64,000 bases of DNA from Micrococcales bacterium (GCA_016719135.1 JADKAV010000004.1:1-64000); one strand, 5' to 3'. Counted from the stretch's first letter, positions 49,468 through 58,064 are shown. Notes: generated by a model from the sequence alone, not told the origin. Numbers and translations are program-made.

Positions 49468-51246
49468 TCAATCCTTGCGGGAGATCGTCAGCGGATTGCC
49501 GGCGATGACCGGGGAGCCGATCACTTCGCGGAAACCGTGGCGCAGGCTGCGGACCAATTCGTCCCGGTCGTCCACCGCGGCATCGTCGGTGCTGACACCA
49601 ACACTCGCGACACCGTTGTAGGTCAGCATGGTGATGTTGATCGCCGCCCCGATGGTGGCCACCAGCGGGTACATCCGCTCCACCTGCGCACCTGCCAACC
49701 ACACCGGCACAGGCACTCCCGGAACGTTGGAGGCGGTCAGATCCGAGGTCTGTGCCGCCGCCGAAAGCAACTCGGGAGGCAGGAAGCGAGAGAACTCAGC
49801 CAGATTGTCCGCCAGTTTCAGGGCCGGTTCCGCACGCCAACTGCGCACAGTCTGGGCAGCCGTTTCCAGAACGTCGTCGATGGCGTTTGAGATCGGGATC
49901 TCGAAACGTGCGATCGTGACCGCGTTCGACGCATCTTCACCGGAGCTCCGCAACGAGATCGGCATGTTCATGCGCAACTCGTCGACCGGGCGCCCCATGC
50001 GTTCGTGGTAGCGGTGCATCCCGACGCTGATCGCCGCGAGGAAGAGGTCGTTCACGCTGCGGCCTCGCCGCTTGGCCGCGGCCCGGTACGCCCCAAAGTC
50101 CATGTCGATGGTGTCGAAGTGGTAGTTGATGCTGCGCTGCTGCATGATCGGCGACAGCGGACCGAACGGGACTCTCGTGAATCGGAACACGGATTCCGCC
50201 GTCCGACGGGCACGCGCTATGAGATCGCCTGGATTCTTGACGGCCTCCATCGTCAGGGGACCAAGTCCCTTGATCGCGTCTTCGGCTGTCCGAGCGACCC
50301 ATCCCACGTTGTTGCGCAGCACCGCCTCGAGGAACCCGGTCGTGTCGAGCACGGCGGCCTCCGGTGCGGGCGGCATCGGACCCAGATCGGTTCCTTCGGG
50401 CGCGAAGTCGAACAGCGCAAGACCGAGTTGGACCGCACCCTGACCATCGGCGATCGCGTGATGCAACTTCAAGATCAGCGCCGCGCGGCCACCGGGCAAG
50501 CCCTCCAGCAGAGTCATCTTCCACAGTGGGCGGTCGCGGTCGAAGTCGGTCATGCTCTGCCGGCGCGCATCTTCGAGCACATCCGCCCAGGTCGACCCCT
50601 TGGGCATGCTGAAACGGCGGATGTGGAAGTTCAGGTCGAAGTTCGGGTCGACGACCATGCGCGGAGTCTGAATTCCGATCGGTCCCTCTACGACACTGGA
50701 CCGCAGGATCGGCGCCAGGCGGGTGGCCCGCTCGTAGCGTTCCTTGAGGACCTCCCAGTCCGGACTCTTCTCCAGGACCAGCAGGCCGATCATGGTGGAG
50801 CGCATGACCGGGTCGTCGGTGGCCATCCGCCACGTCGCGAAATCCCACCCTGACAGCCGTTTGGCGTCCACACTGGCCTGCTTGCCACGCAAGGGGCTTG
50901 GTTGCTTCGGAGCCTTCTTGGCGGTCGTGGTTCTCTTAGCCGCTGACGTCTTCGCGGGTGTGCTCTTCTTGGCCGCTGGTTTCTTGGCCGCTGGTTTCTT
51001 GGCCGCTGGTTTCTTGGCGGTCGCGGGCTTCTTCGCGGCGGGCTTCTTCGCTGGCGCTGCCTTCTTCGGGGCGGGTTTGCGTGCGGCCGGTTCGCGGTCC
51101 GCAGTCGTCGCCTTCGAGGTCTTGGTGGCTCGAGGCGCCGCCTGAGCCGCCGCGGGCGATGCGCCGGATCCCTCATCACTGCTGGTCGTAGGGCTCTTCT
51201 TGGCCGCCGAGCGCTTGGGGCTCGGCTGATCAGGGCTGTTCGCCAC
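49468..51246 (-). CDS. Wax ester synthase/diacylglycerol acyltransferase with Lys/Ala/Pro-rich N-terminal tail
   Basis: Membrane-associated acyltransferase making triacylglycerol or wax ester from acyl-CoA. The 592-residue protein has two parts. Residues 1-125 are a basic, disordered tail dominated by AAKKPAAKK-type repeats, resembling the tails of histone H1-like proteins, mycobacterial HupB and HBHA. Residues about 126-592 are the WS/DGAT domain, with the active-site HHAIADG (262-268), RPLWKMTLLEGLPGGRAALILK, the SVNDLFLAAISVGMHRY block, MPISLRSSGEDASNAV and ASNVPGVPVPVWLAGAQVERMYPL. It sits between ruvC and yebC, which are usually adjacent. The tail might bind nucleic acid or acidic lipid surfaces. 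Confidence 0.9.
   Translation of the reverse strand: MANSPDQPSPKRSAAKKSPTTSSDEGSGASPAAAQAAPRATKTSKATTADREPAARKPAPKKAAPAKKPAAKKPATAKKPAAKKPAAKKPAAKKSTPAKTSAAKRTTTAKKAPKQPSPLRGKQASVDAKRLSGWDFATWRMATDDPVMRSTMIGLLVLEKSPDWEVLKERYERATRLAPILRSSVVEGPIGIQTPRMVVDPNFDLNFHIRRFSMPKGSTWADVLEDARRQSMTDFDRDRPLWKMTLLEGLPGGRAALILKLHHAIADGQGAVQLGLALFDFAPEGTDLGPMPPAPEAAVLDTTGFLEAVLRNNVGWVARTAEDAIKGLGPLTMEAVKNPGDLIARARRTAESVFRFTRVPFGPLSPIMQQRSINYHFDTIDMDFGAYRAAAKRRGRSVNDLFLAAISVGMHRYHERMGRPVDELRMNMPISLRSSGEDASNAVTIARFEIPISNAIDDVLETAAQTVRSWRAEPALKLADNLAEFSRFLPPELLSAAAQTSDLTASNVPGVPVPVWLAGAQVERMYPLVATIGAAINITMLTYNGVASVGVSTDDAAVDDRDELVRSLRHGFREVIGSPVIAGNPLTISRKD
50966..51018 (-). repeat. 15-bp tandem repeat in the acyltransferase tail
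   Basis: TTCTTGGCCGCTGGT is repeated exactly at 50966-50980, 50981-50995 and 50996-51010, with a partial fourth copy to 51018. It encodes the KKPAA units in frame, so copy number may vary without breaking the gene. Confidence 0.9.
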
Positions 51247-51340
51247 GGGTTCCTCCTTGCAGGGCGCGTGGCCCCTACGCTATCGGCGCGACGGCATGGC
51301 CGCTTGGTCACACGACGAAACGCCTTTGAACCGGACGGAT

Positions 51341-52093
51341 TCAGCCGTTCACTTGAGCCATGACCTCGTCGCTGACATCGAAGTTGGCGTACACGTTCTG
51401 CACGTCGTCGCTGTCGTCCAGGGCCTCCAGCAAGCGGAAGATCTTCGCCGCACCCTCTGCTTCCAGCGGGACCGTCACACTAGGGATGAAAGACGCCTCG
51501 GCGGAGTCGTAGTCAAGGCCGGCATCCTGCAGTGCAGTCCGCACAGCCACGAGATCGGTCGGTTCGCAGATCACCTCGAACGTGCCGTCGAGGTCGTTGA
51601 CCTCCTCGGCCCCGGCATCCAGCACGGCCAGCAGGATGTCATCCTCGGTGAGTCCGTCGGCAGGCACGAGCACGACGCCCTTGCGTGCGAACAGGTAGGA
51701 CACCGAGCCGGGATCGGCCATCGATCCGCCATTGCGGCTCATCGCTACCCGAACCTCTCCGGCAGCCCGGTTGCGATTGTCGGTGAGACATTCGATGAGC
51801 ACGGCGACCCCTTGGGGACCATAACCCTCGTACATGATCGTTTCCCAGTCGGAGCCGCCCGATTCCGCCCCGGAGCCGCGCTTGACCGCACGATCGATGT
51901 TGTCCATCGGCACGGAGTTCTTACGGGCCTTCTGAATCGCGTCGTACAGCGTGGGGTTTCCGTCCGGATCGGCACCACCGGTCCTGCACGCCACCTCGAT
52001 GTTCTTGATGAGTTTCGCGAACAGCTTGCCGCGTTTGGCGTCGATGACCGCCTTCTTGTGCTTGGTCGTCGCCCACTTGGAATGGCCGCTCAT
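51341..52093 (-). CDS. YebC/PmpR family protein
   Basis: Member of the YebC family, reported as transcriptional regulators and, for some, as translation factors that help ribosomes at proline stretches. From ATG 52093 (GGAGGATGT upstream, overlapping the pdxT stop) the product is 250 residues. It begins MSGHSKWATTKHKKAVIDAKRGKLFAKL, the family signature, and continues with GYGPQGVAVLIECLTDNRNRAAGEVR, NGGSMADPGSVSYLF and VNDLDGTFEVICEP. Length is standard. The pdxT-yebC-ruvC order is common in actinobacteria but is interrupted here by the acyltransferase gene. Confidence 0.95.
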   Translation of the reverse strand: MSGHSKWATTKHKKAVIDAKRGKLFAKLIKNIEVACRTGGADPDGNPTLYDAIQKARKNSVPMDNIDRAVKRGSGAESGGSDWETIMYEGYGPQGVAVLIECLTDNRNRAAGEVRVAMSRNGGSMADPGSVSYLFARKGVVLVPADGLTEDDILLAVLDAGAEEVNDLDGTFEVICEPTDLVAVRTALQDAGLDYDSAEASFIPSVTVPLEAEGAAKIFRLLEALDDSDDVQNVYANFDVSDEVMAQVNG

Positions 52094-52692
52094 ACATCCT
52101 CCAAAACCATCGAGACCAGCAGGGTGTGGAACCGCCGGTCGTCGGTCATCTCTGGGTGGAACGAGGTCGCCACCGCCTTGCCCTGCCGAACGGCCACGAT
52201 TGTATCCGGGTCGTCCTGCGTCTCGACCGTGGCGAGAACCTCGACGTCGGGCCCCACCCGCTCGACCCACGGCGCCCGGATGAACACCGCGGTCACCGGC
52301 GGTCCGGCCAGCGCGGACACGGGCACCGCGGTCTCGAAGGAGTCGACCTGCCGGCCGAAGGCGTTGCGCCGCACTGTCATGTCGATCGCTGCCAGGCTGA
52401 CTTGATCCGGTCGTCCGTCGAGCACCTCTCGGGCCAGCAGGATCATGCCCGCGCAGGTGCCCAGGACCGGCAAACCGCCCCGCAAGGCCGCCCTGAGGGG
52501 CTCTTCCAGGTCGTTGCGCCGGATGAGCATGCCAATGGTGGTCGACTCACCGCCAGGTATCACCAGGCCCGAGACCGCCGCCAGGTCCGCTGGGGTGCGT
52601 ACCTTGGTCGCCTGCACCCCGCAGTCCTCCAGCATCCGCAGGTGTTCGCGAACGTCACCCTGCAGGGCGAGAACCCCTATCCGCGCTGTCAC
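52090..52692 (-). CDS. pdxT: Pyridoxal 5'-phosphate synthase glutaminase subunit PdxT
   Basis: Class I glutamine amidotransferase that supplies ammonia to PdxS for PLP synthesis. The 200-residue product begins MTARIGVLALQGDVREHLRML and has the nucleophile Cys in VLGTCAGMILLA, PGGESTTIGMLI for glutamine binding, and the His-Glu pair of ATSFHPEMTDDRRFH. It overlaps pdxS by four bases (52689-52692) and yebC by four bases. Confidence 0.97.
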   Translation of the reverse strand: MTARIGVLALQGDVREHLRMLEDCGVQATKVRTPADLAAVSGLVIPGGESTTIGMLIRRNDLEEPLRAALRGGLPVLGTCAGMILLAREVLDGRPDQVSLAAIDMTVRRNAFGRQVDSFETAVPVSALAGPPVTAVFIRAPWVERVGPDVEVLATVETQDDPDTIVAVRQGKAVATSFHPEMTDDRRFHTLLVSMVLEDV

Positions 52693-53585
52693 CAGCCGCG
52701 TTCAGCGAGTCGGTGCGGCTCGGGGATCTCCTCCACGTTGATGCCGACCATCGCCTCACCGAGTCCGCGCGACACCTTCGCAAGGATGTCCGGGTCCTCG
52801 AAGTGGGTCGTGGCCGCAACGATCGCTGCGGCTCGTTCGGCAGGATTCCCGGATTTGAAGATCCCGCTGCCGACGAATACTCCGTCTGCCCCCAGTTGCA
52901 TCATCATCGCAGCGTCCGCGGGGGTGGCGATCCCGCCGGCGGTGAACATCACCACGGGCAGGCTGCCCGTCCGCGCCACTTCGGCGACCAGGTCGTACGG
53001 TGCCTGCAGGTCCTTGGCCGCGAGGTACAACTCGTCCTCCGGCAGGTTCGCCAGCCGTCTCATTTCGTCGCGGATGGTCCGCATGTGAGTGGTCGCATTC
53101 GACACATCCCCCGTGCCCGCCTCACCCTTGCTGCGGATCATCGCCGCACCCTCGGTGATCCGACGCAGCGCCTCTCCCAGGTTCGTGGCACCGCACACGA
53201 ACGGGACGGTGAACTGCCACTTGTCGATGTGGTGGGAGTAGTCCGCGGGCGTGAGCACTTCGGACTCGTCGATGTAGTCCACCCCGAGCGACTGCAGGAT
53301 CTGCGCTTCGACGAAGTGTCCGATGCGGGCCTTGGCCATGACCGGGATGGAGACGGTGTCGATGATGCCGTCGATGAGGTCCGGGTCACTCATGCGCGCA
53401 ACGCCGCCTTGGGCACGGATATCGGCAGGGACTCGTTCCAAAGCCATGACCGCTACGGCGCCGGCGTCCTCGGCAATCTTGGCCTGCTCGGCGGTCACCA
53501 CGTCCATGATCACGCCGCCCTTGAGCATCTCCGCCATACCGCGTTTGACGCGGGCCGAACCAGTCACATGGGTGGGGTCAGTCAT
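52689..53585 (-). CDS. pdxS: Pyridoxal 5'-phosphate synthase synthase subunit PdxS
   Basis: Lyase subunit that builds PLP from ribose 5-phosphate, glyceraldehyde 3-phosphate and ammonia. The ATG at 53585 with AAAGGA upstream gives 298 residues. MTDPTHVTGSARVKRGMAEMLKGGVIMDVV, ALERVPADIRAQGGVARMSDP, the catalytic Lys region IPVMAKARIGHFVEAQIL, LTPADYSHHIDKWQFTVPFVCGATNLGEALRRI and the phosphate loop GGIATPADAAMMMQLGADGVFVGSGIF are all standard. A GGTCTAGACC palindrome lies just upstream of its ribosome site. Confidence 0.98.
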   Translation of the reverse strand: MTDPTHVTGSARVKRGMAEMLKGGVIMDVVTAEQAKIAEDAGAVAVMALERVPADIRAQGGVARMSDPDLIDGIIDTVSIPVMAKARIGHFVEAQILQSLGVDYIDESEVLTPADYSHHIDKWQFTVPFVCGATNLGEALRRITEGAAMIRSKGEAGTGDVSNATTHMRTIRDEMRRLANLPEDELYLAAKDLQAPYDLVAEVARTGSLPVVMFTAGGIATPADAAMMMQLGADGVFVGSGIFKSGNPAERAAAIVAATTHFEDPDILAKVSRGLGEAMVGINVEEIPEPHRLAERGW

Positions 53586-53598
53586 CAGTATTCCTTTC

Positions 53599-53610
53599 AG
53601 GTCTAGACCA
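53599..53610. promoter_or_regulatory. dre-like palindrome (TGGTCTAGACCT) in the pdxS leader
   Basis: GGTCTAGACC at 53600-53609 is a perfect 10-base palindrome, reading TGGTCTAGACCT on the gene strand, 14-25 bases before the pdxS start codon. The core is identical to the DasR (GntR/HutC family) binding consensus known from Streptomyces. A repressor bound here would lie across the leader, next to the ribosome site. The rest of the 53586-53839 gap shows no gene. Confidence 0.5.
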
Positions 53611-53839
53611 ATGGTAGGGCCGGTTGCGCTCACCCACCTAATGCCACCGGTGAGCCCGCGATCGACGGGCGTGGCGGACCGCTCGGCGCAGGTCCTGCAG
53701 GGCACCGTGCAGGGGCCCTCGACGCCGTGGAGATCGGTACATCCGGTGGAGATCGACGACTGTTCCGACTCTCACCCATGTACTCATGCCCAACGGAAGT
53801 ACCCAAGGCCAACGGCTGCGCTCCCCAGACCTGTGAAGG

Positions 53840-54400
53840 TCAGCGTGTGCGCAGAGCGGGTGGCACTTCGTCGTCGAGTTCGACGGTGTGCGGAAGGGTG
53901 GCCGAACCGGCCAGGCGCAGCAGTCTGACAAGTCGCTGCTGGCGGACCGCGACCGTAGCCCGTACTGCATCGTTGTGGAAGCGTCGCGACCAAGCGGCCT
54001 TCTGGATGGTGGCGGTCAAGTCGTTGACGATGCGTTGGCCATCGGGCTGTTCCATGAGTTCATCCACCACCTGCGGATCGGTGAAGGTCGCCTCCAGCGC
54101 ACTGGTGAGCGCGCTCTCGGCGCTGCACCGGGCGAGGGTGAACCCCGCTTCGCTGGCCCGCGCCTGCGCCAGGGCATTGTCGGCAGCATCCGCGAGCAGC
54201 ACGCTGGTCGAGGGGTCGAGGCGCCCAGAACTGGCCAAGGAGAGGACCTCGTTGGCCCGGTCCATGAACTGGGCCTGCAAGGTCGCCAGGGAGGTGTCCA
54301 CCCGATGGTGCAGGCGGTCCAGACGAGCGGCAGTCTGCGACAGGTACAACACGAACAGCACGACGACCACCACAATCAGGACGACCACCCAGGCGTCCAT
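53840..54400 (-). CDS. Membrane-anchored LemA-like protein
   Basis: The 186-residue protein has an N-terminal membrane helix (WVVVLIVVVVVLFVLYLS) and a helical body. It contains RLDRLHHRVDTSLATLQAQFMDRANEVLSLA and AWSRRFHNDAVRATVAVRQQRLVRLLRLAGSATLPHTVELDD, the helical-hairpin pattern of LemA-related actinobacterial proteins. Function is unknown. It starts at the base where pimA ends (54400), so it belongs to the PIM lipid operon; a gene of this kind sits at the same place in Streptomyces, which suggests a role near the cell envelope. Confidence 0.75.
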   Translation of the reverse strand: MDAWVVVLIVVVVVLFVLYLSQTAARLDRLHHRVDTSLATLQAQFMDRANEVLSLASSGRLDPSTSVLLADAADNALAQARASEAGFTLARCSAESALTSALEATFTDPQVVDELMEQPDGQRIVNDLTATIQKAAWSRRFHNDAVRATVAVRQQRLVRLLRLAGSATLPHTVELDDEVPPALRTR

Positions 54401-55578
54401 TACACATCCTCCCGGTTGGGTCTGGCCAGGCGGCCGACGAACTGACCGCGCATATCGTTCTCGACCTTCTCGCCCGTCGCGGTGACGCTTTCATAGACCT
54501 GTTCGATCTCGCCGGCGACAACCTCCCAGTCGAACTGCCGTGCCCGCTCGTGACCGATCGGAACGAGAGTCTCCCGTCGTTGGGAGTCGGCCAGCAGGTC
54601 GATCACTGTGTCGGCCAGTGAATCGGGATCCTCGCTGACGAACAACTCGCCGGTCCTCCCCCCGTCGAGGACGCTGGCGAACGCTTCGAGGTTGCTGGCG
54701 ACCACGGGAGTTCCGGCAGCCATGGACTCCAGCAACACGATGCCGAAACTCTCACCGCCGGTGTTGGGGGCCACGTACACATCGGCGCTGGCGAAAGCGC
54801 TGATCTTGTCGGCGTCGGTGACCAGCCCAAGAAAACGCACTCGATCCCGCAAGTCGGGCGCGAGGTCCTCAGTGGCCTGCTCCTGGTCGCCGGGGCCAGC
54901 GACCAACACCTCGACGCCCGGATGCGCCGCGGCGATCCGGGGCAGGGCGGCCAGCAGCACGTGCAGACCTTTGCGCGGCTCGTCGATACGACCGATGAAG
55001 AACAGCGTCGGGTCCTGTCGCGGGTAGCCGGGAAGCGGTGTGGCGCCCTCATAGTCAGAACACACGACTCCGTTGGGGACGAGGACGGCATCGCCGCCCA
55101 AGTGCTTGACCAGCGTCTGGCGGGCCGCTTCGCTCACCGCGATGCGGGCCGAGATCTTCTCCATCGCGGTCTGCATCAGGTAGTAGGCCGCCGACAGTGC
55201 TCGCGAACGTTGCTGGGAACTGTGCCAGGTGGCGACCATCGGCCCCCGCGCGGCCCAGCAGGCAAGAACACTCAGGGTCGGCGAGGCCGGTTCGTGCACG
55301 TGCAACACATCGAAGTCGCCTTCCTTGATCCAGCGCCGAACCCGGGCGGCCGACACCGGACCGAAGTTCACCTTGGCGACCGAGCCGTTGTACGGCACCG
55401 AGACAGGTTTGCCCCCGTCGACGACGAACGGCTCGAGTGGGTACTCGGGGTCGTCAACCGGCGCAAGCACGCTGACGTCGTGGCCGAAGCGGCGCAGAGT
55501 GACCGCAAGGTCGTGGACGTGGGCCTTGACACCGCCGGGCGAGGTCCAGTCATAGGGGCAGACGATGCCTACCTTCAC
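54400..55578 (-). CDS. pimA: Phosphatidylinositol alpha-mannosyltransferase PimA
   Basis: GT4-family glycosyltransferase at the inner membrane face that adds the first mannose from GDP-mannose to phosphatidylinositol. The 392-residue product begins MKVGIVCPYDWTSPGGVKAHVHDLA, with the acceptor-side Gly-Gly loop. It has FDVLHVHEPASPTLSVLA, VPNGVVCSDYEGA, FIGRIDEPRKGLHVLLAALP and the donor motif GGESFGIVLLESMAAGTPVVASNLEAF. It lies in the order pgsA-acyltransferase-pimA, the classic actinobacterial PIM cluster, overlapping the acyltransferase gene by four bases. Confidence 0.96.
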   Translation of the reverse strand: MKVGIVCPYDWTSPGGVKAHVHDLAVTLRRFGHDVSVLAPVDDPEYPLEPFVVDGGKPVSVPYNGSVAKVNFGPVSAARVRRWIKEGDFDVLHVHEPASPTLSVLACWAARGPMVATWHSSQQRSRALSAAYYLMQTAMEKISARIAVSEAARQTLVKHLGGDAVLVPNGVVCSDYEGATPLPGYPRQDPTLFFIGRIDEPRKGLHVLLAALPRIAAAHPGVEVLVAGPGDQEQATEDLAPDLRDRVRFLGLVTDADKISAFASADVYVAPNTGGESFGIVLLESMAAGTPVVASNLEAFASVLDGGRTGELFVSEDPDSLADTVIDLLADSQRRETLVPIGHERARQFDWEVVAGEIEQVYESVTATGEKVENDMRGQFVGRLARPNREDV

Positions 55579-56504
55579 TGTCGCCGCCGCGGATCGAGGT
55601 CGGCGAGGAATACCGGTTGCAGCATGTGCCAGTGCTGCGGATGGGTGGCGATTCCTTCGGCCAGTTGATCGGCCATGGACTGTGTGAGGATGTGAGCGGC
55701 TTCGATGAAGTCCTCATCGAAGCGCTTGGACGAGGTCCAATCACCGGCAGGCTTCTCCACGGGGGCGAATACGTGCACGTGGGCCCGCGGCCCTTGGTAG
55801 TACAGGGCGGTGGCCAGCATCGGCGCACCGGTGAGCAGCGAGATCGCCGCGGGACCGATCGGCATTTTCGCCGGCTCGCCGAAGAACTCCACCTGCACCC
55901 CGTTGCGGCTGAGGTCACGGTCGGCCAGAAGCGCGAGCAGGCCATTGTCACGGACCAGGTCCACAAGCTGGTCGAACACCCCCTCGGCGCCGGCGTGGGG
56001 CAGGATCTTCATACCCAGAGTTCGGCGGAAGTCCAGGAACTCCTCGTACAGCCGCTCAGGCTTGAGCCGCTCGGCAACGCTGATCACCTGGGCGAAATGG
56101 ATGCTGGCCCAGGCGCCGGTCAGGTCGTAGTTGCCCGCGTGTGGCACGGCGAACACCGCACCGTGACCGGCGGCCAGAGCGTCCTCCAAGTGGTGGGCGT
56201 TGACCGCCCGGTGCCGGTGGGTGATCTCCTCAGGACTCCACGACGGCAAGCGGAAGGCATCACACCAGTACCGCAAGTAGGAGCGCATGCCCTCATGAGA
56301 GACCTCCCGGATCTGCGCATCTGTGGCATCGGGGAGGACTCTTCGCAGGTTCTTCTCCAGTTGGACCACACCCTTGCCACGCCGCCGCCACGCCTGATCG
56401 GCGAATCGGTCGAACAGACCGTAGGCCTGCTTCTCGGGCAGAGCCCTGACGATGCGCCACCCGGTCGCGTAAGCCCAGTAGGTGACTTCGTCCTGAATGT
56501 TCAT
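55575..56504 (-). CDS. Phosphatidylinositol mannoside acyltransferase (PatA-type)
   Basis: HtrB/LpxL-fold acyltransferase that acylates the mannose of PIM. The ATG at 56504 overlaps the pgsA stop and gives 309 residues starting MNIQDEVTYWAYATGWRIVRALP. The His-x4-Asp catalytic motif is in VPHAGNYDLTGAW. Other blocks are EKNLRRVLPDATDAQIREVSHEGMRSYLRYWCDAFRLP, NGLLALLADRDLSRNGVQVEFFGEPAKMPIGPAAIS and THPQHWHMLQPVFLADL. It is flanked by pgsA and pimA, which fixes the pathway. Confidence 0.94.
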   Translation of the reverse strand: MNIQDEVTYWAYATGWRIVRALPEKQAYGLFDRFADQAWRRRGKGVVQLEKNLRRVLPDATDAQIREVSHEGMRSYLRYWCDAFRLPSWSPEEITHRHRAVNAHHLEDALAAGHGAVFAVPHAGNYDLTGAWASIHFAQVISVAERLKPERLYEEFLDFRRTLGMKILPHAGAEGVFDQLVDLVRDNGLLALLADRDLSRNGVQVEFFGEPAKMPIGPAAISLLTGAPMLATALYYQGPRAHVHVFAPVEKPAGDWTSSKRFDEDFIEAAHILTQSMADQLAEGIATHPQHWHMLQPVFLADLDPRRRQ

Positions 56505-57103
56505 GCCATGGCCTGACGGTAGACGTGTGCGAATCTCTGCCACACGGTGATCAGCACCAGTATCGCAAGGACGAAAAGGGCCGCTGGGAGCAGATAGGGC
56601 ACCCCGAGCCCGTAGAAGAACGCCGGGACCAGCAGGATCAACAGGCGTTCGGTGCGCTCGGCGATGCCCACCTTGCAGTCGAGTCCGACACTCTCGGCCC
56701 GAGCGCGGGCGTAGGAGATCACGAACCCCCCGACCAGGCAAACGAATGCCGCGGCCTGCACCCATGCCGACTGCCCGCGCACAGCCCAGATGAGCACGGA
56801 CCCGAAGATGACTCCGTCGGCCACCCGGTCCAGCGTCGAGTCCAGGAACGCACCCCAGACCCCAGTCCGCTTCTGCAGGCGGGCCATCGTGCCGTCGAGC
56901 ATGTCCGAGAACACGAACAGCACCATGATCAGGATGCCGATCACGAACTCACCATCAGGGAAGAAGTAGGCCGCCGCCCCACTGACCCCGACCGTTCCGA
57001 TCACCGTCACCGCGTCCGGGGACAGCCCGATCCGCAGCAAGCCGCGCGCAACCGGCTCGACCACCTTCGCGAGGCCCGCCCGCACATTGGTCTGATTCAG
57101 CAT
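56501..57103 (-). CDS. pgsA: Phosphatidylinositol phosphate synthase (CDP-alcohol phosphatidyltransferase)
   Basis: Membrane enzyme that makes phosphatidylinositol phosphate from CDP-diacylglycerol and inositol phosphate, the base of PIM lipids. The 200-residue product has the complete CDP-OH-P motif D-x2-DG-x2-AR-x8-G-x3-D-x3-D, seen as DMLDGTMARL ending in GAFLDSTLD. Six hydrophobic segments are visible. The following acyltransferase and pimA genes argue for the inositol phosphate version rather than glycerophosphate. It is divergent from the unrecognised gene at 57156. Confidence 0.95.
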   Translation of the reverse strand: MLNQTNVRAGLAKVVEPVARGLLRIGLSPDAVTVIGTVGVSGAAAYFFPDGEFVIGILIMVLFVFSDMLDGTMARLQKRTGVWGAFLDSTLDRVADGVIFGSVLIWAVRGQSAWVQAAAFVCLVGGFVISYARARAESVGLDCKVGIAERTERLLILLVPAFFYGLGVPYLLPAALFVLAILVLITVWQRFAHVYRQAMA

Positions 57104-57155
57104 GCGGGAATCCCTCCGAGGCGTCGTGACACCAACTCATGCTATTAGTCGGGGC

Positions 57156-58034
57156 GTGGCTTCTTCTGGTTCCGGCGCGCCCCCGGTGGTTCTCGTCTTC
57201 GGACTGCAGGACGGTGCGGCACGCTGGCTGACCCGCCGGCTGCGTGCAGCAGGCGTGGTGGCGGTCCACCTGCCGCCCGACCTTCCGCTGCCAGCGGCCC
57301 AATCCGTGTGCGCTGCAGCCGACGCCGGCATGCACCTGTTCAGCGCAGGTCAGGGGATGGACGGCCGCTACCTTGAGATCTGGCAGTTGCTCGCCGAAGC
57401 CGGACGCGCCCGCTACGTGCTGGTACACGATCTCGGCCCCGCCACCCTCGATGTGAACGAGGCGGCGGCGATAGCCTCCCGCGTCCTCGAAGAGGATGTG
57501 CTCACCACCACGCTGCCACTGCTCGACGACGATGAGGGCGTGATCGGTGTGCTGGATGTGGGGACCCGCGAGCAGTACTTCCCGGACGGCACGCACGAGG
57601 CTCCCCGCGACGACTTCAGCGATGCCGTGGAAGCCGAGACGAACACGCTGTTCGACGCCGCCGACGCGGTCGGCGCCGGTCCCCACGACGCTATCCGGGA
57701 GGGTCAACTCGCTGCGGCGGTGACGATCGATACCCGCAGCGGGGCCGGCGTCGACTGGCTGGCTGCTCACCTGCCGGCCCGCTCCGTACCGGCCGCCAGC
57801 ACAGTGCTCCCGGGCGACGACGTTGACCAGCCGTTGATAGCCGCGGGTCCACAAGGCTGTGCTCTGGGCCCGTGCCTGACGATCCTCGGTTCAGCCACAC
57901 AAACGGTGACGATCTCGGCTCTGTCGGACCTGCTCGAGCCCGCGCTGGTGTCCCAGTTGCCTGCTGGCGCGGTGGCTGCGGCGCGACTCGAGCCGGTGCC
58001 GGCGCTGGGTTCGTGGGTCGTCGCGCTGGAATAG
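57156..58034 (+). CDS. Unrecognised 292-residue cytoplasmic protein
   Basis: I do not recognise the family. From GTG 57156 the product starts MASSGSGAPPVVLVFGLQDGAARWLTRRLRAAGVVAVHLPPDLPL. It has alternating hydrophobic strands and helices suggesting a Rossmann-like alpha/beta fold, and an acidic mid-section (LPLLDDDEGVIGVLDVG). No membrane segment, nucleotide loop or metal motif is visible. There is no ribosome site before the GTG, and TATTAG lies 8 bases upstream, so it may be leaderless. An upstream ATG (57102) would overlap the pgsA start. It is convergent with the HIT gene and divergent from the PIM cluster. Confidence 0.7.
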   Translation: MASSGSGAPPVVLVFGLQDGAARWLTRRLRAAGVVAVHLPPDLPLPAAQSVCAAADAGMHLFSAGQGMDGRYLEIWQLLAEAGRARYVLVHDLGPATLDVNEAAAIASRVLEEDVLTTTLPLLDDDEGVIGVLDVGTREQYFPDGTHEAPRDDFSDAVEAETNTLFDAADAVGAGPHDAIREGQLAAAVTIDTRSGAGVDWLAAHLPARSVPAASTVLPGDDVDQPLIAAGPQGCALGPCLTILGSATQTVTISALSDLLEPALVSQLPAGAVAAARLEPVPALGSWVVALE

Positions 58035-58064
58035 CCGGATGCGCAGCCCAACGATCAAACGGCC

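Noticed and set aside
50966..51018. CRISPR-like repeat array
   Set aside because: The repeats are 15 bp, directly adjacent without spacers, and encode protein repeats in frame.
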